Below, piece by piece: positions 34,834-43,679 of a DNA stretch of 64,000 nucleotides. The position numbers and the translations under genes were made by a program. The notes under the pieces were generated by a model that did not search any database, had not been told where the DNA came from, and saw nothing but the letters and a program-made list of their open reading frames with translations. This DNA comes from JAAYZH01 sp964479695 (lineage in GTDB: Bacteria; Bacillota; Clostridia; Saccharofermentanales; Fastidiosipilaceae). The stretch spans positions 27,312-91,311 of the forward strand of contig CAYZSO010000009.1 in assembly GCA_964479695.1 (NCBI GenBank). The letters run 5' to 3'. The stretch's first letter is position 1. Each line of letters opens with the position of its first letter.

Positions 34834-36305
34834 AATGGGAAGAGTATGAGTTTTGGTTTGTCGTGGGGAGTCAGTTCTTGTACGGACCTGAGACGCTGAA
34901 ACAGGTGGAGGAGAATAGCCGGACGATTGTGGATGGCTTGAATCGCTCGGGGAAACTTCCGCGGCCTGTGGTCTATAAAACGACTGTGAAGACGGCGGAG
35001 GATGCTTCCTCGATCGTGCGGGAGGCCAATTTCCATCCTGAATGCGCGGGGATTATTGTGTTTTGCCACACGTTCTCGCCTTCGAAGTTGTGGACGAGTG
35101 CTTTGCATGCCTTACAGAAGCCGTACCTTCATTTCCACACGCAGTTCCTTAACACCATTCCGAACGAAGCCATCGACATGGATTACATGAATCTGCACCA
35201 GAGTGCCCACGGCGACCGCGAGCATGGCTACATGGCCGCTCGCCTGCAAATTCCGCGCAAAGTGGTTGTCGGGTACTGGGAGGACGAGGCTCCGCAGCTT
35301 GAGATTGCGGGGTGGATGCGGGCTGCTCTCGGAGCTGCATTTAGTAAGTCGCTCCGGGTCATGCGTTTCGGCGACAACATGCGCGAGGTCGGCGTGACTG
35401 AGGGCGATAAGGTTTATGCCCAGGCGAAGCTCGGTTGGCAGGTGAACACTTGGGCGGTCGGGGATCTTGTTCAGAAAATCGCTGAAGTGACTGAGGCTGA
35501 GATTGACCGGCAAGTTTCGCAATACGGGGAAGTGTATGAGGTTGAGACGGCGAATGAGGCGAGTATTCGTTATCAGGCCAAAGCCGAAATCGGCATGCTC
35601 CGCTTACTTGAAGAGCAGGGCTGTCTCGCCTACACCAACACGTTCGAGGATCTCTATGGCATGGACCAACTGCCCGGCCTGGCTTCGCAAGATCTTATGC
35701 GCCAGGGCTACGGCTATGGCGGCGAAGGCGACTGGAAAGTGGCGGCCATGACCTCCATTCTGAAGTTCATGGCGACAGGTCTTCCGGGTGGGACGACTTT
35801 TATGGAAGATTATACCTATGACATGAAAAACGGTTTGTCACTCGGCGCTCACATGCTGGAAGTATGTCCGACAATCAGTGACGAACGCGCAAGAATCCAG
35901 GTTCACCCGTTGGGCATCGGCGGCAAGGCGGATCCTGCGCGGTTGGTCTTCGAGGGCAAAGAAGGTCCGGCGGTTCTGGTCTCCCTTGTGGATATGGGTG
36001 GCCGCCTTCGCCTGATCGTTCACGATATTCATTGCGTGGTGCCCAATCAGACGATGCCGAATTTGCCGACTGCCCGAGTGATGTGGAAGGCTGAACCCAA
36101 TCTGGAGACCGGCGCGAAGTGCTGGATTCTGGCCGGAGGCTCACATCATTCCACGTTGACTTATGCGCTTAACGCCGAGGTTCTGCGAGACTGGGCCCGA
36201 ATGATGGAGATTGAGTTTGTTCATATTGGGAAGGATACGGATCCGGCTGCGCTTGAACAGGAGCTTTTCTTAAGCAACATTGCGTGGAAGATCAAGGAAT
36301 TTTGA
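34830..36305 (+). CDS. araA: L-arabinose isomerase
   Basis: 491 residues, the usual AraA length. It converts L-arabinose to L-ribulose with a divalent metal. Blocks: FWFVVGSQFLYG, HQSAHGDREHGYM, GYGGEGDWKVAA, metal-site region FMEDYTYDMKNG and HPLGIGGKADPARLVF. It overlaps the kinase by 4 bases. AraD, the next enzyme, is not in the window. Confidence 0.97.
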   Translation: MKWEEYEFWFVVGSQFLYGPETLKQVEENSRTIVDGLNRSGKLPRPVVYKTTVKTAEDASSIVREANFHPECAGIIVFCHTFSPSKLWTSALHALQKPYLHFHTQFLNTIPNEAIDMDYMNLHQSAHGDREHGYMAARLQIPRKVVVGYWEDEAPQLEIAGWMRAALGAAFSKSLRVMRFGDNMREVGVTEGDKVYAQAKLGWQVNTWAVGDLVQKIAEVTEAEIDRQVSQYGEVYEVETANEASIRYQAKAEIGMLRLLEEQGCLAYTNTFEDLYGMDQLPGLASQDLMRQGYGYGGEGDWKVAAMTSILKFMATGLPGGTTFMEDYTYDMKNGLSLGAHMLEVCPTISDERARIQVHPLGIGGKADPARLVFEGKEGPAVLVSLVDMGGRLRLIVHDIHCVVPNQTMPNLPTARVMWKAEPNLETGAKCWILAGGSHHSTLTYALNAEVLRDWARMMEIEFVHIGKDTDPAALEQELFLSNIAWKIKEF

Positions 36306-36395
36306 TCGGGGGTTCCTCAGCGGCTTTTGTTGTGGTCCGGAGTTGTTGCTGGTGGCGGCTTTGGCCAAACGATGGCTGCGTTACGCCTCACGCCG

Positions 36396-37235
36396 TTACG
36401 CACCACTGCCGAAACTTCCGGGGGACATGCCGGTCACATTCTTGAACGTCCGAATGAAGTTCGCATAATCGTTGAAACCCGAGCCGTGGCACGCCTCCGT
36501 CACACTTCGCCCTTCGCGGAGGAGAGTCTTCGAGAGCGCAATTCGCTTCACGAGCACATATTGGTAGATGGTCGTGCCGGTATTTTTCTTGAAAACGTGG
36601 CTTAAATGGTATTTACTAATGGCCAAAGCATCAGAGATCGAGTCCAGTGACAGATCCTCGGTCAGGTGCGAGTCAATATATTCGAGTGTTGCGGAAATTT
36701 GCGGCGACATGATGCTCGTCTCAAGTTGAGAGTTGCTGAAATACACTTCGTTAATCAGGACCAGCAGTTGAGTCAGGAAGGCATAGGGGAGGATATCGCT
36801 GCCAAAGCCTCCCCCATTCACCGCGCGTAATAACTGCTCCGCCGCAGCTTCATACTGTTCCCGCTGCTTCAGATCTAAGGTAATAATGTTGGCGTTGTGC
36901 TCTCTAGCGTCTTCGAAACAAGCCAGCAAATTCGTTTTCTCTGTGCCCAACTTGCGAATAATGCCGGGATTGAATTGGATGACGAATCGTTCATAGGGGA
37001 CGTTACTGGCGAGATTAACCGCCTTATGCACATCTTGGGTATTAAAGAAGAGCAGATTACCTTTCTTCATCCGATAACAAGATTTATTGACGAAAAAGTC
37101 GATTTCACCATCCATAAAATAGTAGATCTCATAATTATTGTGAATATGGAACGTGTCATGATATTCACTCTCGGTGCGAAAGTGATTCACGAGAATGTTG
37201 GCGTCGATCTTTTGGTAGGCATAGGTTTCGCTCAT
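36396..37235 (-). CDS. AraC-family regulator
   Basis: 279 residues: an N-terminal cupin-like sensing domain (FHIHNNYEIYYFMDGEIDFF) and two C-terminal helix-turn-helix units (LSLDSISDALAISKYHLSHVF and GFNDYANFIRTFKNVTGMSP). ATG 37235 is preferred, with GGAGG 6 bases upstream; the longer frame has no such site. It is transcribed toward araA and divergent from the oxidoreductase/isomerase cluster at 37778, which it probably controls. A near copy of the palindrome (AATGGCCAAAGC) lies at about 36620. Confidence 0.88.
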   Translation of the reverse strand: MSETYAYQKIDANILVNHFRTESEYHDTFHIHNNYEIYYFMDGEIDFFVNKSCYRMKKGNLLFFNTQDVHKAVNLASNVPYERFVIQFNPGIIRKLGTEKTNLLACFEDAREHNANIITLDLKQREQYEAAAEQLLRAVNGGGFGSDILPYAFLTQLLVLINEVYFSNSQLETSIMSPQISATLEYIDSHLTEDLSLDSISDALAISKYHLSHVFKKNTGTTIYQYVLVKRIALSKTLLREGRSVTEACHGSGFNDYANFIRTFKNVTGMSPGSFGSGA

Positions 37236-37777
37236 AAGCATCCTCCTAGGTATCCATGATACACGATTTCGCTGGCACCTGCTACAAGTTCTTACCATGC
37301 AGCAAATGGAAACAATTCATATTAGCCAAAAAACATGCGTGCGCCTGTGTTACACTAGTGAATAATACACATGGGAATGACTACTTGGGGCGAAAGTAAG
37401 GCGAAATTGGCTGCAAGATTGATTCTCAGAAACCTTCACAAGAGAACATGTAACAAAAGGTGAAATATTTATTCTTTTAGGTAATTATTCAGAATGGCTG
37501 ATCGAATGGAAGGAGAAATAGCAACTTTAGCAATAAAAGAAACAAGAATCGCATAGAAACGGCTTTTTCTAGCTTGTATATTTAACAACGTAGTCTCTTC
37601 ACGAGCAAAGGAATTTAGAGAAAATGCTGTTGTCTTACTTCCTTTCGTGGGGTATATTTAGAATAATAAATGCTTACTTCGCAGACAGCACAGCAGTAGA
37701 CAGCACAGTCGTGAGCAAAACAGTCGTAGACAGCACAGTCGAAGACAAAAATGCAATTTCAAGAAAGGAAATGAAAA
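37236..37777. other. Non-coding divergent control region
   Basis: 542 bases between the AraC-type gene and the isomerase/oxidoreductase cluster. AT-rich with a 15-bp tandem repeat near its right end; no gene or clear -35/-10 pair recognised. Confidence 0.6.
37681..37740. repeat. 15-bp tandem repeat, four units
   Basis: Units GCAGACAGCACAGCA, GTAGACAGCACAGTC, GTGAGCAAAACAGTC, GTAGACAGCACAGTC, followed by a partial fifth. Located 38 bases before the start of the next gene. Confidence 0.85.
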
Positions 37778-38638
37778 ATGAGTCAAGCAAAATTTGGAGT
37801 ACAAGCAATGATGCTGAGGGAAAAGTTCGCAGAGCTTGGTGCTTATGAAACCCTGAAACGAGTTTCGGAATTAGGCTACCATGCTGTGGAGATTTCACAG
37901 ATCAGCATGACACCGGAGAACGTCGCCGAGATTAAACGGGCAAAAGATGATTTCGGCATGGATATTGCCTCACTTTCCTGTAATGTTAAGCCAAGCGGGG
38001 GGAACGATGATCTGGAGACACAGTACGACAAGATCGTTGCCGATTGCCGCGCGCTGGATGTTGACCTACTTCGTATCGGTATGTTGCCCTTCCCGAACAT
38101 GCGCAATCTTGAGACCGTTTTGGAATTCACTCGCGAAGCCAACGAATATGCGGCCCGCCTGAAGAAGGAAGGCATTGACCTCTACTATCACAATCACCAC
38201 GTGGAATTCCGCAAGTATGAAGGGAAGTTCATGCTCGATATTATTGCAGAAGAGTGCCCGGATATCGGTTTCGAATTGGATCTTCATTGGGTACAACGCG
38301 GCGGAGCCAATCCGGTTGACATTCTGGACCGTTATGCCGGCAAGACAGCGCTGGTTCACCTGAAAGATTATCGCGTTGGAGCCATTTCTGAAGAGGCTTT
38401 TGAGAAACTCGAAGCCGGTGATCAGGGGGCCTTCTATCAAGCCTTCACGAACATCATTGAATTCGCTGAATTGGGCAAAGGCTCGATGAATTTCAAACCC
38501 ATCATTGAAAAGGCCTTGGAGACAGGCGTTCGCTATCTCCTGGTCGAGCAGGACATGCTTTATGGGCGCGATCCCTTCGATTGCTTAGCCGATTCAAGAG
38601 ATCATCTGCTCGAATTGGGTTACAAGGATTTGTTTTAA
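37778..38638 (+). CDS. Sugar phosphate isomerase/epimerase-like TIM barrel (first)
   Basis: 286 residues, AP endonuclease 2-type TIM barrel (xylose isomerase-like superfamily): LGYHAVEISQISM, YYHNHHVEFRKYEGKFMLD, ELDLHWVQRGGANPVD and HLKDYRVG, typical metal-ligand positions. It is the first of an alternating set (barrel, oxidoreductase, barrel, oxidoreductase). The substrate is unknown. Members act as epimerases, or as lyase/hydratase partners of 3-keto-glycoside-forming oxidoreductases. RBS AAAGGAAATG upstream. Confidence 0.85.
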   Translation: MSQAKFGVQAMMLREKFAELGAYETLKRVSELGYHAVEISQISMTPENVAEIKRAKDDFGMDIASLSCNVKPSGGNDDLETQYDKIVADCRALDVDLLRIGMLPFPNMRNLETVLEFTREANEYAARLKKEGIDLYYHNHHVEFRKYEGKFMLDIIAEECPDIGFELDLHWVQRGGANPVDILDRYAGKTALVHLKDYRVGAISEEAFEKLEAGDQGAFYQAFTNIIEFAELGKGSMNFKPIIEKALETGVRYLLVEQDMLYGRDPFDCLADSRDHLLELGYKDLF

Positions 38639-38671
38639 GTTCACAGAGTACAGCGTAGAGCAGGGCAAACT

Positions 38672-39661
38672 ATGAGAAGTGGAATTGTAGGTTGCGGCGT
38701 TATCGCCGCAATTCATGCGGAAATTATCAGTGACATGACAGACTCCAGTTTAGTCGCGGTCGCAGATATTGATTTGGCCAAAGCCGCCAGCTTCGCCAAG
38801 GATTACAAGAAAAATGAGGTTCATGCGTACGCCTCCCTCGAGGAGATGATGCAAAATGAACAACTTGATGTTTTGCACATTTGCACACCTCATGATCTTC
38901 ACGTTCCGATGGCTATCTATGGCCTGGAGCATGGCGCTCATGTTTTTATGGAGAAGCCACCGGCGATTTCCAGAGAACAGTTCGACCGGTTGGAGACTGT
39001 GGAATCTGACAAACTGCTGGGCTTCTGTTTCCAGAACCGTTACAACGATTGCGTGAAGTATGTGCAGAAGGTTTTGGCCAGCGAAGAGGCCGGGAAAATC
39101 CTGGGAGCCAGAGCCTTCGTTTCCTGGAGTCGCGGTCCGGAATATTATGAGAACAGCCCTTGGCGGGGAACGCTTGCTCAAGAAGGGGGCGGCGTCCTTA
39201 TTAATCAATCGATTCACACCTTGGATCTTATGGTTCAATTTCTGGGTTCTTATGAGTGGGCCGAAGCGTCCATCAGTAATCATCACCTAAAAGGGGTGAT
39301 CGAAGTGGAGGACACCATCGAAGCCTATATCAAGTTCGACAAGTGTCCGGCGACCTTCTATGCAACTACGGCGTATTCAAGCAACGCCCCGATCATGGTT
39401 GAGGTGGAATGCGAGAACATCAGGGTTCGTGATGAAGGCAACCTGGTTACCTTGTTTTACCGGGACGGCAGGAAGCAGGAAATCGATTTTACCGAAGCAA
39501 ACATTGGCAAGAGTTACTACGGGAATGGCCATATTCGCGCGATTAATGATTTTTATCTCTGTGCAGAATCGGGCAGACCCGCGCCGATTGGCCTTCAGGA
39601 TGTCAGAGAAACTTTGTATCTAATGATGGATCTTTACGATTCAGCAAGAGGAAAGGAATAA
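38672..39661 (+). CDS. Gfo/Idh/MocA-family oxidoreductase (first)
   Basis: 329 residues. Rossmann start GIVGCGVIAAIHAE, family motif HVFMEKPPAIS (the EKP lysine) and the C-terminal domain with GGGVLINQSIHTLDLMVQFLG. Such enzymes oxidise a sugar hydroxyl with a bound nicotinamide. It follows the first barrel protein by 33 bases. TTTGGCCAAA at 38773-38782 encodes DLAKAAS. Confidence 0.88.
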   Translation: MRSGIVGCGVIAAIHAEIISDMTDSSLVAVADIDLAKAASFAKDYKKNEVHAYASLEEMMQNEQLDVLHICTPHDLHVPMAIYGLEHGAHVFMEKPPAISREQFDRLETVESDKLLGFCFQNRYNDCVKYVQKVLASEEAGKILGARAFVSWSRGPEYYENSPWRGTLAQEGGGVLINQSIHTLDLMVQFLGSYEWAEASISNHHLKGVIEVEDTIEAYIKFDKCPATFYATTAYSSNAPIMVEVECENIRVRDEGNLVTLFYRDGRKQEIDFTEANIGKSYYGNGHIRAINDFYLCAESGRPAPIGLQDVRETLYLMMDLYDSARGKE

Positions 39662-39664
39662 GGT

Positions 39665-40525
39665 ATGGCAGAAAGAAAGTATCTTTTGTCAGGATTCGCG
39701 GATGAGATTGATACGGATCTGGACAAGCAGATCAGCGTTCTGGAAGAATGCGAGATGTCCTATCTGGTTCTGCGAAGCTGCTACGGCAAAAACATCAGTG
39801 AATACACCTTGGAAGAGGCCCGGCCGATCAAGGCCAAGCTGGATGAACATGGGCTTAAGGTTTCGTCGATTGGCTCTCCAATCGGCAAAATCGAGATGAC
39901 CGATGATTTCGAGAAGCATTTCGAATTGTACAAGCACGTTGTCGAACTGGCGCACTTGTTTGAAACCCCTTATATCCGCATCTTCAGCTTCTTTATGCCT
40001 GAAGATGAGGATCCGGCTACCTATCGAGAGCAGGTGATGGCGAATCTTCAGCGCATGATTACTTACGCTGCTGAACAGGATATTGTCTTACTGCACGAGA
40101 ATGAGAAGGCGATTTACGGCGATTCCGTTAGCCGCTGCGAAGACTTGATGCGGACTTTGGCTTGTGACAACTTCAAGCAAGCCTTTGATTTTGCGAACTT
40201 CGTTCAATGTGGCGAGGATCCGCTGGAAGCCTATCAAGTGCTCAAGCCCTATATTGGCTATGTGCATATCAAGGACGCCAGAAAGTCTGACCATGTGATC
40301 GTGCCGGCTGGTGAAGGGGACGGGTCTATATCCGAGATTGTCCAATTGCTGAAGGCGGAAAATTATCATGGGTTCTTCAGTTTGGAACCGCATTTACAAG
40401 AGTTTGAGGGCTTGCAGTCTTTGGAAAGAGAAGGTGACAAGACCACCATCAGCTCGGAGATTAGTGACGGCAGAACGGCTTTTCTAACAGCTTTCAATGC
40501 ATTTACAAAAATTATGGAGGAGTAG
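39665..40525 (+). CDS. Sugar phosphate isomerase/epimerase-like TIM barrel (second)
   Basis: 286 residues, same superfamily as the 37778 gene but diverged: SGFADEIDTDLDKQI, YIRIFSFFMPEDED, LLHENEKAIYGDS, FDFANFVQCGEDP, YVHIKDARKSDHV and SLEPHLQEF. These keep the usual Glu/Asp/His metal positions. RBS AAGGAATAAGG at the 3-base junction with the previous gene. Confidence 0.86.
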   Translation: MAERKYLLSGFADEIDTDLDKQISVLEECEMSYLVLRSCYGKNISEYTLEEARPIKAKLDEHGLKVSSIGSPIGKIEMTDDFEKHFELYKHVVELAHLFETPYIRIFSFFMPEDEDPATYREQVMANLQRMITYAAEQDIVLLHENEKAIYGDSVSRCEDLMRTLACDNFKQAFDFANFVQCGEDPLEAYQVLKPYIGYVHIKDARKSDHVIVPAGEGDGSISEIVQLLKAENYHGFFSLEPHLQEFEGLQSLEREGDKTTISSEISDGRTAFLTAFNAFTKIMEE

Positions 40526-40526
40526 T

Positions 40527-41708
40527 ATGAACAAGGTAAGAATCGGTATCCTGGGTATCGGCAACATGGGCAGTGGTCATGCGTATAACATTGTTGATAA
40601 CAAAGTTAAAAACATGGAACTCACCGCCGTTTGCGATATCAAAGAAGCCAGGCGGGAATGGGCCAAGAAGGAATTGCCAAATACGGTTGCTGTATTTGAC
40701 AATGCAGAAGAGATGATGAAATCGGGCTTGATTGACGCTGTGTTAGTGGCTGTTCCGCACTATGATCACGCGAAGTATGTCATGGAAGCCTTCGACAATG
40801 GTCTTCACGCAATCTGTGAGAAGCCGGCCGGTGTCTATGCGAAACAAGTTCGTGAAATGAATGAAGCGGCGGATAAGCATCCGGAATTGACCTTCGCGAT
40901 GATGTTCAACCAGAGAACGAACCACGTCTACCGTAAAATGCACGAACTGGTGCAGGGAGGCGACTTTGGCCAAATCAAAAGAGTGAACTGGATCATCACG
41001 GACTGGTACAGAACCCAAATGTACTACGATTCCGGCGATTGGCGCGCTACCTGGAATGGCGAAGGCGGCGGTGTGCTGGTGAATCAGTGCCCTCATCAGC
41101 TCGATTTGCTCCAGTGGATTTGCGGTCTGCCGACGACTGTGCAGGCGCATGCTCATGAGGGTAAGTGGCACAACATTGAAGTTGAAGATGATGTGACGGC
41201 TTACATGGAATGGGAGAATGGCGCGACGGGCGTGTTCGTGACCACAACCGGTGATACTCCGGGAACGAACCGTTTCGAGGTGACTTTGGACAAGGGACAA
41301 ATTATTTGTGAGCGCGATCCTGAGAATCCTTATAGCTCGATCCTGAAGGTTTATCAATTGGATGTGAGCGAAAGAGAATACACTTTCACGACCCAAGAAG
41401 GCTTCAAACCCCCGTCAGGCCGTTTCATTGATGTCGAGACGGATGGCCTCAATCCTCAGCATGTTGGCGTTCTGCAGGCATTTACCGATCATATTCTCGA
41501 AGGTGCACCGCTGATTGCTGACGGCAGAGAAGGCATCAAGGGCGTGCAGCTGTCCAATGCGATGCAACTCTCTTCTTGGCTCGACAAAACCGTGACTCTC
41601 CCTGTGGACGAAGATCTCTTCTTGGCTGAACTGAACAAGAAGCGTGCATCCTCCACCGTGAAAAAGGAAGTTACCGAAGTCACTTTTGACACCAAGGGCA
41701 CGTATTAA
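40527..41708 (+). CDS. Gfo/Idh/MocA-family oxidoreductase (second)
   Basis: 393 residues: GILGIGNMGSGHAYN, LHAICEKPAGVYAKQV and GEGGGVLVNQCPHQLDLLQW. ATG 40527 follows GGAGGAG and starts two bases after the previous stop; the longer frame would overlap it. Resembles UDP-N-acetylglucosamine 3-dehydrogenase-like and 3-keto-glycoside-forming members; substrate unknown. TTTGGCCAAA at 40965-40974 encodes DFGQIK. Confidence 0.88.
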   Translation: MNKVRIGILGIGNMGSGHAYNIVDNKVKNMELTAVCDIKEARREWAKKELPNTVAVFDNAEEMMKSGLIDAVLVAVPHYDHAKYVMEAFDNGLHAICEKPAGVYAKQVREMNEAADKHPELTFAMMFNQRTNHVYRKMHELVQGGDFGQIKRVNWIITDWYRTQMYYDSGDWRATWNGEGGGVLVNQCPHQLDLLQWICGLPTTVQAHAHEGKWHNIEVEDDVTAYMEWENGATGVFVTTTGDTPGTNRFEVTLDKGQIICERDPENPYSSILKVYQLDVSEREYTFTTQEGFKPPSGRFIDVETDGLNPQHVGVLQAFTDHILEGAPLIADGREGIKGVQLSNAMQLSSWLDKTVTLPVDEDLFLAELNKKRASSTVKKEVTEVTFDTKGTY

Positions 41709-41868
41709 GTCCAGAAAAGTCCTAGTAAGTCCTAGGTATTGCAGACGTGTTTGGACAAGACGCAATCGAATTAACAAGACGCAATAATCAGATCAAGCAA
41801 GACTCGTTCGAACGCGACCAGACCCTTTAAAGACAATTTGAAATCAATAACCCTATTACATGCGGCCC

Positions 41869-41906
41869 GTTTGGCTGATTACCCCAACGGAGGAAATCAG
41901 CCAAAC
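41869..41906 (+). promoter_or_regulatory. Long hairpin upstream of the GPH transporter
   Basis: Perfect 12-bp stem GTTTGGCTGATT / AATCAGCCAAAC with a 14-base loop, flanked outside by TATTACAT...ATGTAATG. No T-run. It lies 75 bases before the transporter start, as an operator or mRNA element. Confidence 0.6.
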
Positions 41907-41980
41907 ACATTACTGAACCTATGTAATGGCAACAAATTGTTGGCATTGACAACAACTAACGAAACCGGGTGGAGGTTTTT

Positions 41981-43465
41981 ATGTCAGAAGTTACAACCGC
42001 CGATGTGAATACAAACAATGTATACCATCGCGCAAAACCGTGGGAGATTGCTCTCTTCTCCTTGAACAACACAGCGAGTAACTTATACTTAGTTGCGTTT
42101 TCCTTTCTGTCCTATTATGCAACAGGTATTATTGGATTCGCGACAGTTACTGTGGCAACTATCTTAGGTGGAGCTCGCTTATTTGATGGCTTAATTGATC
42201 CGGCGATTGGCGTTATTATCGATCGGACCAATTCGAAATGGGGACGTTTCAGACCAATTATGCTACTTAGTAACATTGGGTTGGCTCTTTCCTACTTGTT
42301 CTTGTTTAATACCCATCGCTTTTCAGGTCCTTTACTTTACGTAATGTATTTCCTCGCTTTGATCTTTCATAAAATCGTTTACTCTTTCCAACAAACGGTT
42401 ACAAAAGCGGCACAACCTGTCCTTACAAACGATCCGAAACAGCGCCCGCTCTTTACGGTATGGGATACGATTTTTACGGCTATTTTCTTGAGTGGTTTCG
42501 CACCTATGTACGTTTCCAACTATTTGGTACCTAAGAATAACAATGAATTTAGCCTTAATTTCTTCTACGAGATGATCGTAACCTACATGATCCTTTCCTT
42601 TATCCTGACTATCCTGGCAATGATTGGTATCAGGCGTAAGGATAACGAAAAGTACTTTGGCACGGGTGAGGCAAAAGGTGAAAAAATTCGCCTCAGAGAA
42701 TATTGGGAGATCATTCGGAAAAACCGTCCCCTTGGCATTCTGGCTCTTGCTGCGGCTCTTCAGAAAATGGGTACTTCTTTAACAGGTGACTCGGTAATTC
42801 TGACTATTCTCTTTGGTATTGTCTTCGGCAACTATGCGATGTCCGGACAGGTAAGTGTGCTGTTAGTTATTCCGAACATTATCGTGGTATTCGCGCTCAC
42901 TAAATTTGCGGGTCAGAAAGGTTTGAAATCTGCATACGTTAACAGTAACAGGATTGCTCTAGTTGCCGTAATCATTTTCGGAATACTGATTAATACGATT
43001 CCAGACCTCAAAGCTTCATTTGCTAATGGGATGTGGTCAACGGTTTCAGGTGCCGCTTTGTTACTCATTTATATGATCATGAGAATTTTTATTGGTATTC
43101 CTGTTTCTTTCTCAATCACGATGATTGGCGATATTTCTGACTATGAAACTGTAAGATCGGGTCGTTTTGTTTCAGGAATGATCGGAACAATTTTCTCCTT
43201 CTTGGACTCAATTTCGACTTCATTAGTTCCGATTATCATCGGCTTTATTCTAGCGGCGGTCGGTTTTGGCGACAAATATCCAGATCTGAAAACGCCATTC
43301 TCGCAGGAAATTATGAATGCAGTCAATATATTCATAGTTGCACTACCCATAGCCATTTTAGTGATTGTTTTGATCATGATGAAATTCTACAAGCTCGACA
43401 AAGCAACCATGGAAAAAGTCAGCGCTGATCTGGCTGCGATGCGCTCAGATGATGAAAACGAATAA
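41981..43465 (+). CDS. GPH-family (glycoside-pentoside-hexuronide) cation symporter
   Basis: 494 residues with about 12 hydrophobic segments. The GPH signature DPAIGVIIDRTNSKWGRFRP lies after the second segment. It imports a glycoside, pentoside or hexuronide with Na+ or H+ and probably supplies the oxidoreductase/isomerase set just upstream. ATG 41981 is chosen with GGGTGGAGG upstream. Confidence 0.9.
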   Translation: MSEVTTADVNTNNVYHRAKPWEIALFSLNNTASNLYLVAFSFLSYYATGIIGFATVTVATILGGARLFDGLIDPAIGVIIDRTNSKWGRFRPIMLLSNIGLALSYLFLFNTHRFSGPLLYVMYFLALIFHKIVYSFQQTVTKAAQPVLTNDPKQRPLFTVWDTIFTAIFLSGFAPMYVSNYLVPKNNNEFSLNFFYEMIVTYMILSFILTILAMIGIRRKDNEKYFGTGEAKGEKIRLREYWEIIRKNRPLGILALAAALQKMGTSLTGDSVILTILFGIVFGNYAMSGQVSVLLVIPNIIVVFALTKFAGQKGLKSAYVNSNRIALVAVIIFGILINTIPDLKASFANGMWSTVSGAALLLIYMIMRIFIGIPVSFSITMIGDISDYETVRSGRFVSGMIGTIFSFLDSISTSLVPIIIGFILAAVGFGDKYPDLKTPFSQEIMNAVNIFIVALPIAILVIVLIMMKFYKLDKATMEKVSADLAAMRSDDENE

Positions 43466-43626
43466 GACTTTCTTAAAGAGGTAGTTTTCGAAGACGAAAC
43501 TGCCAACAGAAATGACTCGATTACTGCGTCATCAGTTCAAATTTGTACTTAGAAATTCCTTACTTGCCGGTGCACTTGTTGCATCGGCTTTTTTCGTGGT
43601 GGTGCACGGTGGGCGGAGAAAAGGCC

Positions 43627-43637
43627 TGTGCTATAAT
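43627..43637 (+). promoter_or_regulatory. Extended -10 promoter of dnaD-dnaI-acpS
   Basis: TGTGCTATAAT, identical over 11 bases to the PFOR promoter. The dnaD ribosome site and start follow 30-43 bases downstream. Confidence 0.65.
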
Positions 43638-43679
43638 GAGGTTCCTGATTTTCCTAGAAGTGTGCGGAGGCTTTGGTTC

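Noticed and set aside
37624..37848. Plus-strand frame reading the 15-bp repeat as VDSTV units
   Set aside because: It runs out of frame into the start of the first TIM-barrel gene and has no ribosome site; the repeat is more likely untranslated.
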